Positions 26,277 through 33,878 of a stretch of 33,878 nucleotides of DNA are shown one piece after another (the first letter of the stretch is position 1; each line of letters begins with the position of its first letter). The notes below the pieces were generated by a model. The model saw nothing but the letters and a program-made list of their open reading frames with translations. It was not told the origin of the DNA and made no database searches. The translations under genes were made by a program, and so were the position numbers. Source of the stretch: Bacteroides faecichinchillae JCM 17102 (GTDB lineage Bacteria > Bacteroidota > Bacteroidia > Bacteroidales > Bacteroidaceae); NCBI RefSeq assembly GCF_000614145.1, contig NZ_BAKK01000043.1, forward strand, positions 1 to 33,878, written 5' to 3'.

Positions 26277-29200
26277 TCAATGAAAGATATAACGAACACT
26301 AAACTGAACAGAGTACGTAGAATTAAAGTTCTTATACTGAGTATAAGTATCTGTTAATCTCTTACCACTGCTCTTCTGGAATGTATAACCTTTACCAATT
26401 CCTGTTCCTTTTTCTCCATATGCATCATATGCCAATAAATTAGAACTGTTCACTGTCTTATATAATCCCCAATCAGAATTCAATAGATTCAAAAAATTCT
26501 TGATATCAACACCAAATTGAAGCGTATGACGTTTGCCACCTACATTCATGTAAAAATCTTGCATAAACTTCAAATCTAACTGATGATGCCAAGGCATAAT
26601 AGCTCCACCACGTTCTACATATTGACCTTTGTGTTTCTTCAGATAACTATCCTGATTGATATATGCCCAAAAATCATCTTTCTGTTGATCAGCTGTATAT
26701 ACTTGGCCATCCATCTTATAATCATAATATTTTCCATCGACACTATTCTTTGTCTTCTCAACAAATGTCCAATCGTTCAATTCTTCTCTGGATGCAGGGA
26801 TATATAGCAAATTGTTTGCACCACCATCACCTACAATATTACCTGCAAAAGTATATGAATAACGCGAATAACCATAACCTCCGGCATATCCCATATTCAT
26901 TCCTTCATAAATCAGAGATAAAGAAGAAGCAAATTTCTTCGCATATTCTACACGATAACCTGCAGAAGCAACAACACGATTTGGAGTAACGTAAGTACAT
27001 ATCCCATTTCATGATCATTAATGCCATTTACAGAATAGGTATTTGTCTTATATGAAGAAGTAACCTGGTCGCCAATACCATCATTATACGACTTAGCTTT
27101 TGAATAAGTATACGCAGCAGATAAATACAATCCAAAATCAAACGATTTAGCTAACTGAGCTGTGAAAGAATAATAGTAGGCTTTATGACCGCCATTTTCT
27201 ATATAAAAAGCATTCTGTTTCGGGCCATTAACCATGATGGATCAGAGTACTTTGTATATACATCTCGTGTATCATTAGGGCTGAAAGTTATTGTAGATTC
27301 TGAAGGCTTATATACTTTATTAGAGATCACAGCAGGATTAATATCCTTATTAAATATACCTTCTACAGAGAAATCAATGTCACCCGGAAGTTTAACATCA
27401 AAAGCTAAAGATGTCTTCCACGTTGATGGCATCTTCAAATCTTTATCTATAATAGTCGGATCAATAGGCGCCACAATATCTGTTGTCCTGCCATTCGGAT
27501 ACAATTCATTTAATACCCCAGATACAGAAGGCTGAAAATGAGGCTTCAAAGTAGCCATATTTACATCTGAATATTTATATTGATACTGGCCAACATTTGA
27601 ATTACCCACTGCAGAAACCAACCATACAAATGGTAAACGACCAACATAAATACCTGTACCCCCACGTAAAACAAACTTACGTTCTCCTGTGATATCCCAA
27701 TTAAATCCAACACGTGGAGAAACTGAAATCTTCGCCGATGGCACCTGGTCTGTAGAATAGCTTACTCCCCCAAAATCATATTTTGCAAAATCTTCATTAT
27801 AGTTATTCTTTAATGAAGGATATTTAGGTAATTCAAAACGTATACCTGCCATCAACTTAAAGTTATCACTAATATTCATCTGATCTTGTAAATACAAAGA
27901 ATATTGCAATGTTTTCATTTGAGCCTTAAATTGGCTATAGTCAGCTGCATTGGAATGTGTAATAGCAAATGCAGAAGGTAGTTCGTTATTCTTGAAACCT
28001 TCCCAAGAATTGAATACATAGAATCCATTACCTGCTTGTTGGAAACCGTTGGTCGCTTTATTATATTCGAATTGGAAACCAGCTAAGAAATTATGGATAC
28101 CTGTAGTATAAGAAATCTCATCTGTAGCTACAAATGTTTTTGCTTGAGCCAAGTTTCCCGGAGAGAAAATATCAGGGCCAATACGTGCATACACAGCACC
28201 ATCTTTCAAGATATCAACAGTAGGAAAATCTACTGCGCCATTATAACTTCTTGGTTCGTCCTGAAAAGAATATGTCATACGTGTCATGTTATTCAATCTG
28301 CCATCTAACCATTTAGAGTTCCATTCAGAAGCGTACGATGTAAAATTGTACTCTTTAAAATAACGAGAATTTTCAAAATATAAAGCTCCATTACTAAGGA
28401 CAGTACCTGAACCTTTTGAAATATTATCTACTGTTCCTCCAGGATAAATATCCGACGCATATAGAGGTGATGTTGAGGATGTAGGCCCACTATTATCTTT
28501 TGAATGTGCACGAGTAAAACGGAAATTCAATTTATTATTATCATTGATGTTCCAATCCAAGCGAGCTACGACTTTATAGGCAGGAGTTTTAATAGAATAT
28601 CCTTGATAACGTCCCGGATCATAACTATATTTATCTATAAAATAATTACGGATTTCATTCATATCCGATACAGTCGGACGATTAATATTAGCCGTATTAG
28701 CTCCCCAATCATCCGTACTATTGACACGTGCTTTACTAGCAGGACCTGCTGTTACATTATCTTCATATTCACCATTCACAAAGAAGAATAGTTTATTTTT
28801 AATGATAGCACCACCCAAACTAGCACCATAAGTATAATATTGAGATTTTTCACGAACCAACTCTAAATCACCTACTTTATTACCTTTCAAGTTCTCATTA
28901 TTTAAAAAAGTATAGGCAGTTCCGTAAAAATCATTTGTACCACTCTTAGTAACTGCATTGATTGCTCCACCAATAAATCCGCTTTGACGAACATCAAACG
29001 GAGTAACAGATACAGCAATCTGTTCCAATGCATCCAGAGAAATAGGAGATCCACCACCTGGTAAATTAGAACCGATACCAAAAGTATTGCTAAAAGCAGC
29101 ACCATCCACTGTTACATACGATTGACGGTAGTTACCACCGCCTACAGCAAAACCGTTCCCTGTATTTGCACTCTGAGGAGTTAAACGCATAACGTCATTC

Positions 29201-29661
29201 ATACTACGACTTACAGTAGGAAGCATTGCTATCTGCGCTTCTCCGATATTAGTAATAGCACCTGCACGGTCACTCTTCATATTACTATTTCTGGTAGCAG
29301 TAACTACAATTTCATCCAACAATTCTGAACTTTCCTTCAAAGATACATTCAATACATAATTGTCTCCCAAAGATAAATTAATTCCCTTGTAAATAGCAGC
29401 CTGATAACCTACGTAAGAAATTTCAACTTTGTAGGGTCCTCCCGTGCGCATACCTTGAAGATTAAATTGTCCACTGACATTGGTCACAGTGCCGTAACGT
29501 GTTCCAGAAGGTTCATGGATAGCAGTAATTGTTGCTCCAATAATCGGTTCATCTTGTGCCGTCACTTTACCACTCATGCTAGCAGTCGTAACCTGCGCAC
29601 TCATCGTAGCAGTAATTAGCAACATTACTACCACTAGAAAAGATCGCATTCTTTTTAACAT
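26277..29661 (-). pseudogene. TonB-dependent outer-membrane receptor, broken by two one-base frameshifts
   Basis: Repaired, this is a receptor of about 1128 residues: signal peptide (1-22, ending MSAQ), a carboxypeptidase-regulatory-like domain (GKVTAQDEPIIGATI ... ISYVGYQ), a TonB-box-like EIVVTAT, the plug (YVTVDGAAFSNTFGIGSNLP, GGAINAVTKSGTNDF) and a long barrel ending VRYIFH. It imports an unknown ligand using TonB energy. No SusD gene is beside it, so it is not a typical SusC. The barrel is cut twice. Near 27230-27231 an A run (plus strand) is one base short: SWLMARN becomes SWFNGPKQNAFYIENGG. Near 26993-26994 the same kind of loss, when repaired, gives GYVLYVTPNRVVASAGYRVEYA. As written the main piece ends at 27199 and lacks the last quarter of the barrel. 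Confidence 0.85.
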
Positions 29662-29671
29662 AATGTAATTG

Positions 29672-29686
29672 ATTAGTTTTACTAAT
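29672..29686. repeat. Small inverted repeat in the TonB receptor leader
   Basis: ATTAGT and ACTAAT are separated by three bases and can form a six-pair hairpin ending about 11 bases before the receptor start codon, where ribosomes bind. It might modulate translation, but the stem is weak and AT-rich. Confidence 0.25.
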
Positions 29687-29709
29687 TGTTTTGTTCATTA
29701 AACTGAGTA

Positions 29710-29717
29710 CAAAGATA
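29710..29717 (-). promoter_or_regulatory. Bacteroidetes-type -7 element of the TonB receptor
   Basis: Read on the minus strand this is TATCTTTG, an exact -7 match, followed by GTA. It is 49 bases before the receptor ATG at 29661. No clear TTTG is found at the -33 distance. Confidence 0.5.
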
Positions 29718-29785
29718 ATTAATATTATTTAGATTTACATTACATTTGTAATACAATAAATTAAGAGAGATAAACATTTTAATGT

Positions 29786-29822
29786 AAACAAAACAAAAAA
29801 GCCTCTACAAGTATTTGTAGAG
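29786..29822 (-). terminator. Intrinsic terminator of ettA
   Basis: On the minus strand a seven-pair stem (CTCTACA/TGTAGAG) with a six-base loop is followed by GGC and a T-rich tract (six T, then GTTTTG). It begins 54 bases after the ettA stop and has the standard shape of a factor-independent terminator. It also insulates the downstream TonB receptor promoter from ettA transcription. Confidence 0.8.
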
Positions 29823-29875
29823 ACTTTCTGCTGAAATACAAAAGATTGTCTTATTTTCCCGACTATTGCAACGTG

Positions 29876-31564
29876 TTAATCATTCATTAACTTTCTATAA
29901 CGAACACGTTTCGGTTCTTCATTACCTAAGCGTTTCATTTTGTTTTCTTCGTATTCCGAATATGATCCTTCAAAATAGAATACATTCGAATCTCCTTCAA
30001 AAGCTAGAATATGCGTACAAATACGGTCAAGGAACCATCGGTCATGAGATATAACAACTGCACAACCTGCAAAATCCTCCAAACCTTCTTCCAGCGCTCG
30101 CAACGTATTTACGTCTATATCATTGGTAGGTTCGTCGAGTAATAGCACATTACCTTCCTCCTTCAAAGCCATGGCCAGATGCAGACGATTTCTTTCACCA
30201 CCAGAAAGTACGCCACAAAGCTTTTCCTGATCTGCTCCTGCAAAATTGAAACGAGAAAGATATGCACGCGCATTGATATCACGTCCTCCCATACGAATCA
30301 ATTCATTTCCACCGGAAATCACTTGATAAACACTTTTATTGGGATCTATATCTTTATGTTGCTGATCTACATAAGCTACTTTCACAGTCTCCCCTACCTC
30401 AAATTCCCCTTTATCTACTGTTTCCAGTCCCATAATCAAGCGGAAAAGTGTCGTTTTTCCTGCACCATTCGGACCGATTACTCCAACAATTCCATTAGGA
30501 GGAAGCATAAAGTTCAAATCGTCAAACAACAGTTTTTCACCATACGCCTTTGCTACATGCTTAGCTTCAATCACCTTATTACCTAAACGAGGACCATTCG
30601 GAATAAAAATTTCCAGTTTTTCTTCCTTCTCTTTTACATCCTCATTCAATAATTTATCGTATGAATTAAGACGAGCCTTACCTTTAGCCTGACGAGCTTT
30701 TGGAGCCATACGCACCCATTCCAACTCGCGTTCCAACGTTTTACGTCGCTTACTGACAGTTTTTTCTTCCATCTCCATACGTTTGGTCTTTTGTTCTAGC
30801 CAAGAAGAGTAGTTTCCTTTCCATGGAATACCTTCTCCCCTATCCAATTCAAGAATCCATCCAGCTACGTGGTCAAGGAAATAACGGTCATGAGTTACGG
30901 CAATTACCGTACCTTCATATTGCTGCAAATATTGCTCAAGCCAATCAATAGATTCAGCATCCAAATGGTTGGTTGGCTCATCTAGCAACAAAATATTAGG
31001 TTTTTGCAACAACAAACGACAAAGAGCTACCCGACGACGTTCACCTCCAGAAAGATTCTCTGCCAACTGATCTTCAGGCGGACAACGGAGTGCATCCATT
31101 GCACGTTCCAATTTGCTATCCAAATTCCAAGCATCAGTAGCATCAATAATATCCTGCAATTCTCCTTGACGTGTAAATAGAGCATCCATTTTATCCTGAT
31201 CTTCATAGTACTCAGGTAAACCAAATTTTTGATTGATTTCTTCGTATTCCGCCAGTGCATCAACGATTGGTTGTACACCTTCCATTACTATCTCTTTAAC
31301 AGTTTTAGTATTGTCCAGATATGGTTCTTGCGCCAAATATCCTACAGAATATCCTGATGAGAACACGACTTCTCCCTGATAGGATTTCTCCAAACCTGCA
31401 ATAATCTTTAATAACGTAGATTTACCGGAACCATTCAAACCAATAATACCGATCTTCGCTCCATAAAAAAACGACAGGTAAATGTCTTTCAACACATTTT
31501 TATTTGGTTGGAAAGCTTTGCTCACTCCCACCATTGAGAAAATAATTTTTTTATCGTCAGCCAT
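29876..31564 (-). CDS. ettA: ABC-F protein EttA, energy-dependent translational throttle
   Basis: A 562-residue soluble protein with two ABC ATPase domains and no membrane segment. Walker A motifs are GLNGSGKST (42-50) and GPNGAGKTT, signatures are LSGGERRR and LSGGERNR, and Walker B appears as ILLLDEPTNHLD and LLLDEPTNDID. Between the domains is the charged linker that touches P-site tRNA (EWVRMAPKARQAKGKARL). Length, domain order and the C-terminus fit EttA rather than Uup or the antibiotic-resistance ABC-F proteins. EttA binds the ribosomal E site and holds back the first elongation step when ATP is low. It is a housekeeping gene with its own promoter and terminator, so it probably lies outside the polysaccharide locus and outside the integrated element. 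Confidence 0.95.
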   Translation of the reverse strand: MADDKKIIFSMVGVSKAFQPNKNVLKDIYLSFFYGAKIGIIGLNGSGKSTLLKIIAGLEKSYQGEVVFSSGYSVGYLAQEPYLDNTKTVKEIVMEGVQPIVDALAEYEEINQKFGLPEYYEDQDKMDALFTRQGELQDIIDATDAWNLDSKLERAMDALRCPPEDQLAENLSGGERRRVALCRLLLQKPNILLLDEPTNHLDAESIDWLEQYLQQYEGTVIAVTHDRYFLDHVAGWILELDRGEGIPWKGNYSSWLEQKTKRMEMEEKTVSKRRKTLERELEWVRMAPKARQAKGKARLNSYDKLLNEDVKEKEEKLEIFIPNGPRLGNKVIEAKHVAKAYGEKLLFDDLNFMLPPNGIVGVIGPNGAGKTTLFRLIMGLETVDKGEFEVGETVKVAYVDQQHKDIDPNKSVYQVISGGNELIRMGGRDINARAYLSRFNFAGADQEKLCGVLSGGERNRLHLAMALKEEGNVLLLDEPTNDIDVNTLRALEEGLEDFAGCAVVISHDRWFLDRICTHILAFEGDSNVFYFEGSYSEYEENKMKRLGNEEPKRVRYRKLMND

Positions 31565-31595
31565 ATATTATTATTGTATATTGTTGATAATCGCA

Positions 31596-31603
31596 CAAAG
31601 GTA
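31596..31603 (-). promoter_or_regulatory. Bacteroidetes-type -7 element of ettA
   Basis: Read on the minus strand the sequence is TACCTTTG, an exact match, 32 bases before the ettA ATG at 31564. It is divergent from the tRNA-Lys promoter, so the two share a 122-base regulatory gap. Confidence 0.6.
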
Positions 31604-31622
31604 ATAAAAATGTTTGAAATGC

Positions 31623-31655
31623 TTTGGAGTTCTAAAAAAATGTTCTACCTTTGCA
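31623..31655 (+). promoter_or_regulatory. Complete Bacteroidetes promoter of tRNA-Lys
   Basis: TTTG (31623-31626), a 19-base spacer and TACCTTTGCA (31646-31655) form a textbook -33/-7 pair for the Bacteroidetes primary sigma factor. The tRNA begins 31 bases after the -7 element. This is the strongest promoter match in the window. Confidence 0.85.
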
Positions 31656-31686
31656 CCCGCATTTTGAAAGAAAGAGCAAAAGGATT

Positions 31687-31759
31687 GATTCGCTAGCTCA
31701 GCAGGTAGAGCACAACACTTTTAATGTTGGGGTCCTGGGTTCGAGCCCCAGGCGGATCA
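31687..31759 (+). tRNA. tRNA-Lys (anticodon UUU)
   Basis: The sequence folds into a complete 73-base cloverleaf: acceptor stem GATTCGC/GCGGATC with one G-U pair, D stem GCTC/GAGC, anticodon stem CAACA/TGTTG with loop CTTTTAA (anticodon TTT), five-base variable loop GGGTC, and T stem CTGGG/CCCAG around TTCGAGC. The discriminator base is A and CCA is not encoded. A promoter lies upstream and a hairpin terminator downstream. An integrase gene begins about 100 bases later in the same direction, so the 3' end of this gene is a likely integration site. Confidence 0.97.
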
Positions 31760-31760
31760 C
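31741..31760 (+). other. Probable attachment site of the integrative element in the tRNA-Lys 3' end
   Basis: Elements with an integrase directly beside a tRNA normally recombine in the T-stem to 3' end of the gene and leave the tRNA intact. The T-stem/acceptor segment here, TCGAGCCCCAGGCGGATCAC, is thus the expected core. The second copy would lie beyond the right edge of this window, so the site is inferred from position only. Confidence 0.45.
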
Positions 31761-31769
31761 TTGAAAATC

Positions 31770-31802
31770 AAGCAGTTATCTAATTTAGATAGCTGCTTTT
31801 TT
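31770..31802 (+). terminator. Intrinsic terminator of tRNA-Lys
   Basis: AGCAG-T-TATCT and AGATA-G-CTGCT form an eleven-position stem with a single mismatch around a five-base loop, followed at once by six T. It begins 11 bases after the tRNA and lies before the integrase promoter, so it separates tRNA and element transcription. Confidence 0.9.
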
Positions 31803-31824
31803 CTTTATATACACTATATTTTGC

Positions 31825-31834
31825 TACGTTTGTG
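31825..31834 (+). promoter_or_regulatory. Bacteroidetes-type -7 element of the integrase gene
   Basis: TACGTTTGTG matches TAnnTTTG exactly and ends 28 bases before the ATG at 31863, just after the tRNA terminator. It shows that the longer in-frame reading from the TTG at 31761 is not the coding start. Confidence 0.55.
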
Positions 31835-31852
31835 TAAACCAGTGTGTAAACC
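31831..31852 (+). repeat. Tandem pair of TGTGTAAACC
   Basis: Two identical 10-mers at 31831-31840 and 31843-31852 are set 12 bases apart, about one helical turn, between the integrase promoter and its start codon. Such spacing suits cooperative binding of an integrase arm domain, an excisionase or a repressor. No function is proven. Confidence 0.55.
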
Positions 31853-31862
31853 GGAAAACCGA

Positions 31863-33061
31863 ATGAGCGAAACAATTAAAGTGCTGTGTTACAAATCAAA
31901 AACTCTTAGTAATGGTGAACATCCTCTGATGTTATGCGTCTGTAAAGACCGCAAAAGAAAGTTTCAAAGTCTTGGTATATCCATAAAAGCGGAATTATGG
32001 GACTTCAAGACAAACCAACCAAAGGACAAATGTCCGAATCGTGAAAGAATAGCCGTTCTCATTAGCGAAAAAATCAATGAGATACAGAAAACCGCTTTGG
32101 ATAAAAGAATAGCAGGCAAGGACTTTACGGCTACAACTCTTATTGAATCTACCACAAACAACACTACCAATAAAACGGTAGGTGAATACTATCTGACTTA
32201 TATTCAGAACTTACAGAAAGAGAATAGAATCAGATACGCAGGAATGTTTGAAGTGTCCTATTCGTCTTTTATAAAGTTCAACAAGCATCTTGACATACCA
32301 TTCTCTGATATTGATGTTGCTTGGCTAAAGCGGTATGAGAAATGGATGAAAGAACAGAATCTTTCAGTAAGTACCATAAGTACACGAATCAGACACCTAC
32401 GAGCCGTCTTTAATCTGGCGATAACGGAACATTCGATTAAAAGCGATTGTTATCCGTTCCACTCCTATAAAGTTTCCAAGTTGAACAAGCAGACCGCAAA
32501 AAGAGCTTTGAATAAGCAGGACATACTGAAAGTAATGCAATACAAAGGCACTTCTCTTATGGAATGCCTTGCTATTGACATATTTATATTCTCGTATTTG
32601 AATGCAGGTATAAACTTCATAGATATAGCCAAACTAAAATACTCCAACATAATAGAGAACCACCTCACTTACAACAGAGAAAAGACAAAGAAACTGATAA
32701 GCATACCATTACAAGCAGAAGCAATGGAAATAATAGCGAAGTACAAGAATATGAAATCACCGTACTTGTTTCCTGTACTCTCACCATTCCATAAGACAGA
32801 GATACAGATAGCAAACAGACTGCATAAAGTTTTGGCAAAGGTAAACAAGCATCTGAAAGAAATAGGTGAAAAGTTGGAACTGCCTATACCTTTGACTACA
32901 TACGTTGCACGCCACTCGTATGCGACAGTTCTCAAACGGGCAGAAGTTTCAACAGCTATTATCAGTGAATCTTTAGGGCATAGCTCGGAGAAGATAACGC
33001 AAGTTACTTAGACAGTTTCGATAATGAGCAGATAAGCAATGCAATGAAGAACCTACTATAA
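31863..33061 (+). pseudogene. Tyrosine recombinase/integrase of Bacteroides type, frameshifted at the catalytic tyrosine
   Basis: Repaired, this is a 399-residue integrase: arm-binding domain (KVLCYKSKTLSNGEHPLML ... LGISIKAELWD), SAM-like core-binding domain (TVGEYYLTYIQNLQKE ... STRIRHLRAVFN) and catalytic domain. Seen are REKTKKLISIPL with the beta-strand lysine, ARHSYAT with Arg350, and LGHSS with His373. The usual first catalytic arginine region reads YLNAGINFIDIAKL with no arginine, as in IntDOT-like enzymes. At 33004-33005 TT should be TTT: QVT-stop then becomes QVYLDSFDNEQ with the nucleophile Tyr382. As written the protein stops exactly there and would be inactive. It sits about 100 bases after tRNA-Lys and would drive integration into it. 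A terminator follows at 33069. Confidence 0.9.
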
Positions 33062-33068
33062 CAAAAAG

Positions 33069-33111
33069 AAGTCTGTAGTCCGCAAAAGATTGCAGACTTT
33101 TCTTTTATTTT
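33069..33111 (+). terminator. Intrinsic terminator after the integrase
   Basis: AAGTCTG (33069-33075) and CAGACTT (33093-33099) pair around a 17-base interior that can close further, followed by a T-rich tract (TTCTTTTATTTT). It begins seven bases after the repaired integrase stop. Confidence 0.75.
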
Positions 33112-33114
33112 GCA
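33105..33114 (+). promoter_or_regulatory. Weak -7-like element before the last gene
   Basis: TTATTTTGCA differs from TAnnTTTG by one base and ends 11 bases before the ATG at 33126 and 23 before the ATG at 33138. It overlaps the T-tract of the integrase terminator. If used, it favours the second ATG. Confidence 0.3.
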
Positions 33115-33125
33115 GTATAACTAAT

Positions 33126-33878
33126 ATGAATGTACTTATGTATCAGATAGAAGAACTGCCCGATTTAAAAGTGGCTTGGCATGAAAGCTACAAATGTCTA
33201 AATGAACCACTCTTAGAATATGTGTGGGAGGTAGCCAACCACTTCCTGCCCGATTATGCGGAAACAGATATGGGAATGATACCCGTAGAATCTTCCGCGC
33301 CTGCCATATTCGCCAACAGATATGCGGAAAGAAACTTGTCTGTTGAAGAAAGGTACGAGAGAACCCAAGAAATGAAAACATTCAAAGGAACTTTGGAAGA
33401 ATACAAAAAACGAGAATACAGAAAGCTGGATGATTCTTTCAAAGAGAAGTTCCTGACTAATGAAGACTTACAGAATACCATTGAAGCGTATAAGTTGGAC
33501 GTTAGCAAGTTTTGGTATCTACTTCTGTTCGTATATGACTTTATAGAGGATATTGGCACAAACGCACCTGCATTGAACAAGTCCGTATTGGAGGACTTTA
33601 GCTATTTTCATGCTACCCTATTGGAAGCTACAAGTATCACCCTAAAGAAGAACAACAAGAAAAGCTATGTTGTTGAAAGGGAGGACACAATCAGAATCCT
33701 TCAAGCAGCCTTGCAACATTTTATCAATACATACAGCGATATTAGACATAGTGAGCAAGATAGAGAAACTATGATTAAACAATTAAAGGACATAGGTTTG
33801 GAGGGCTTTATCAGAAATGACTTATCGTCAAAAATCAGCTTTACAGACAAGTCCAGTCTTGACATATCTTATAAGAAG
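33126..33878 (+). CDS. Hypothetical protein of the integrative element, incomplete at the right edge
   Basis: An open frame of 251 codons runs from the ATG at 33126 to the end of the window without a stop, so the C-terminus is missing. A second start, ATG at 33138 (MYQIEELPD), is equally good. The protein is acidic and mostly helical, with no signal peptide and no membrane segments; stretches such as SVEERYERTQEMKTFKGTLEEY and LLFVYDFIEDIGTNAP suggest an all-helical cytoplasmic protein. I do not recognise the family. The position right after the integrase and its terminator suggests element cargo or an element maintenance gene. Opposite-strand frames across this region are shadows. Confidence 0.75.
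   Translation, partial: MNVLMYQIEELPDLKVAWHESYKCLNEPLLEYVWEVANHFLPDYAETDMGMIPVESSAPAIFANRYAERNLSVEERYERTQEMKTFKGTLEEYKKREYRKLDDSFKEKFLTNEDLQNTIEAYKLDVSKFWYLLLFVYDFIEDIGTNAPALNKSVLEDFSYFHATLLEATSITLKKNNKKSYVVEREDTIRILQAALQHFINTYSDIRHSEQDRETMIKQLKDIGLEGFIRNDLSSKISFTDKSSLDISYKK

Noticed and set aside
27185..28791. Plus-strand open frames of 71-116 codons inside the TonB receptor
   Set aside because: They are antisense shadows of the minus-strand receptor gene, with low-complexity composition and no family features.
26277..29661. SusC of a polysaccharide utilisation locus
   Set aside because: No SusD-like gene or glycoside hydrolase is adjacent, and the sequence resembles the general carboxypeptidase-regulatory-like TonB receptor class.
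30179..30586. Plus-strand frame of 135 codons inside ettA
   Set aside because: It lies opposite a highly conserved ABC-F gene and has no recognisable motif.
31761..31862. N-terminal extension of the integrase from the TTG at 31761
   Set aside because: This stretch contains the tRNA terminator hairpin and the integrase promoter; the family N-terminus starts at the ATG at 31863.
33136..33580. Minus-strand frames of 81 and 108 codons at the right edge
   Set aside because: The plus-strand frame from 33126 is open to the window end and has ordinary protein composition; the minus frames are its shadows.
1..33878. CRISPR array or other regularly spaced repeats
   Set aside because: No repeated units with regular spacers were seen anywhere in the window.

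Overview
The window comes from a member of the Bacteroidales, most likely Bacteroides or a close relative. This rests on repeated promoter -7 elements of the Bacteroidetes type (TAnnTTTG, one with a perfect TTTG-N19-TACCTTTG arrangement), a TonB-dependent receptor with a carboxypeptidase-regulatory-like N-terminal domain, an AT-rich composition and a Bacteroides-type tyrosine integrase. No species can be named from the sequence alone.

Layout. (1) Positions 198-9326 hold the envelope and assembly half of an exopolysaccharide/capsule locus: a COG3594-like acyltransferase, a POTRA-less Omp85-type outer-membrane barrel, a half-length TolC-like protein, a Wzc/Wzz-like co-polymerase with a degenerate ATPase domain, a Wzy/O-antigen-ligase-like polymerase, and two GT2 glycosyltransferases. 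(2) Positions 9327-10053 are a gap with a decayed reading frame. (3) Positions 10054-19908 are a tightly packed nine-gene operon: a Wzx flippase and eight glycosyltransferases of the GT4-like, GT2 and GT-D (DUF1792/SP_1767) types. (4) Positions 19909-20314 hold an orphan gene fragment, followed by another multi-pass processive GT2 (20315-21535). (5) Positions 21655-25748 hold a soluble hybrid histidine kinase with several PAS domains and a membrane-anchored endonuclease/exonuclease/phosphatase-family protein. (6) On the minus strand are a TonB-dependent receptor (26277-29661) and the ABC-F protein EttA (29876-31564). (7) tRNA-Lys(UUU) at 31687-31759 is followed by its terminator, a tyrosine integrase and an unknown gene running off the right edge. 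This is the typical entry of an integrative element at a tRNA 3' end.

How it fits together. The glycosyltransferases would build a lipid-linked repeat unit, Wzx would flip it, the Wzy-like protein would polymerise it and the Wzc-like protein would control length. No Wza/OPX outer-membrane exporter is seen. Where it would be expected there are instead a TolC-like half protein and an Omp85-like barrel, which is the most unusual biology here. No initiating sugar-phosphate transferase and no nucleotide-sugar genes are visible, so these must be supplied elsewhere.

A second window-wide signal is that four otherwise ordinary genes (GT2, hybrid kinase, TonB receptor, integrase) are broken by five single-base losses in all. 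Every one can be repaired by lengthening a 1-2 base run by one base. This looks more like homopolymer under-calling in the assembly than five independent gene deaths.
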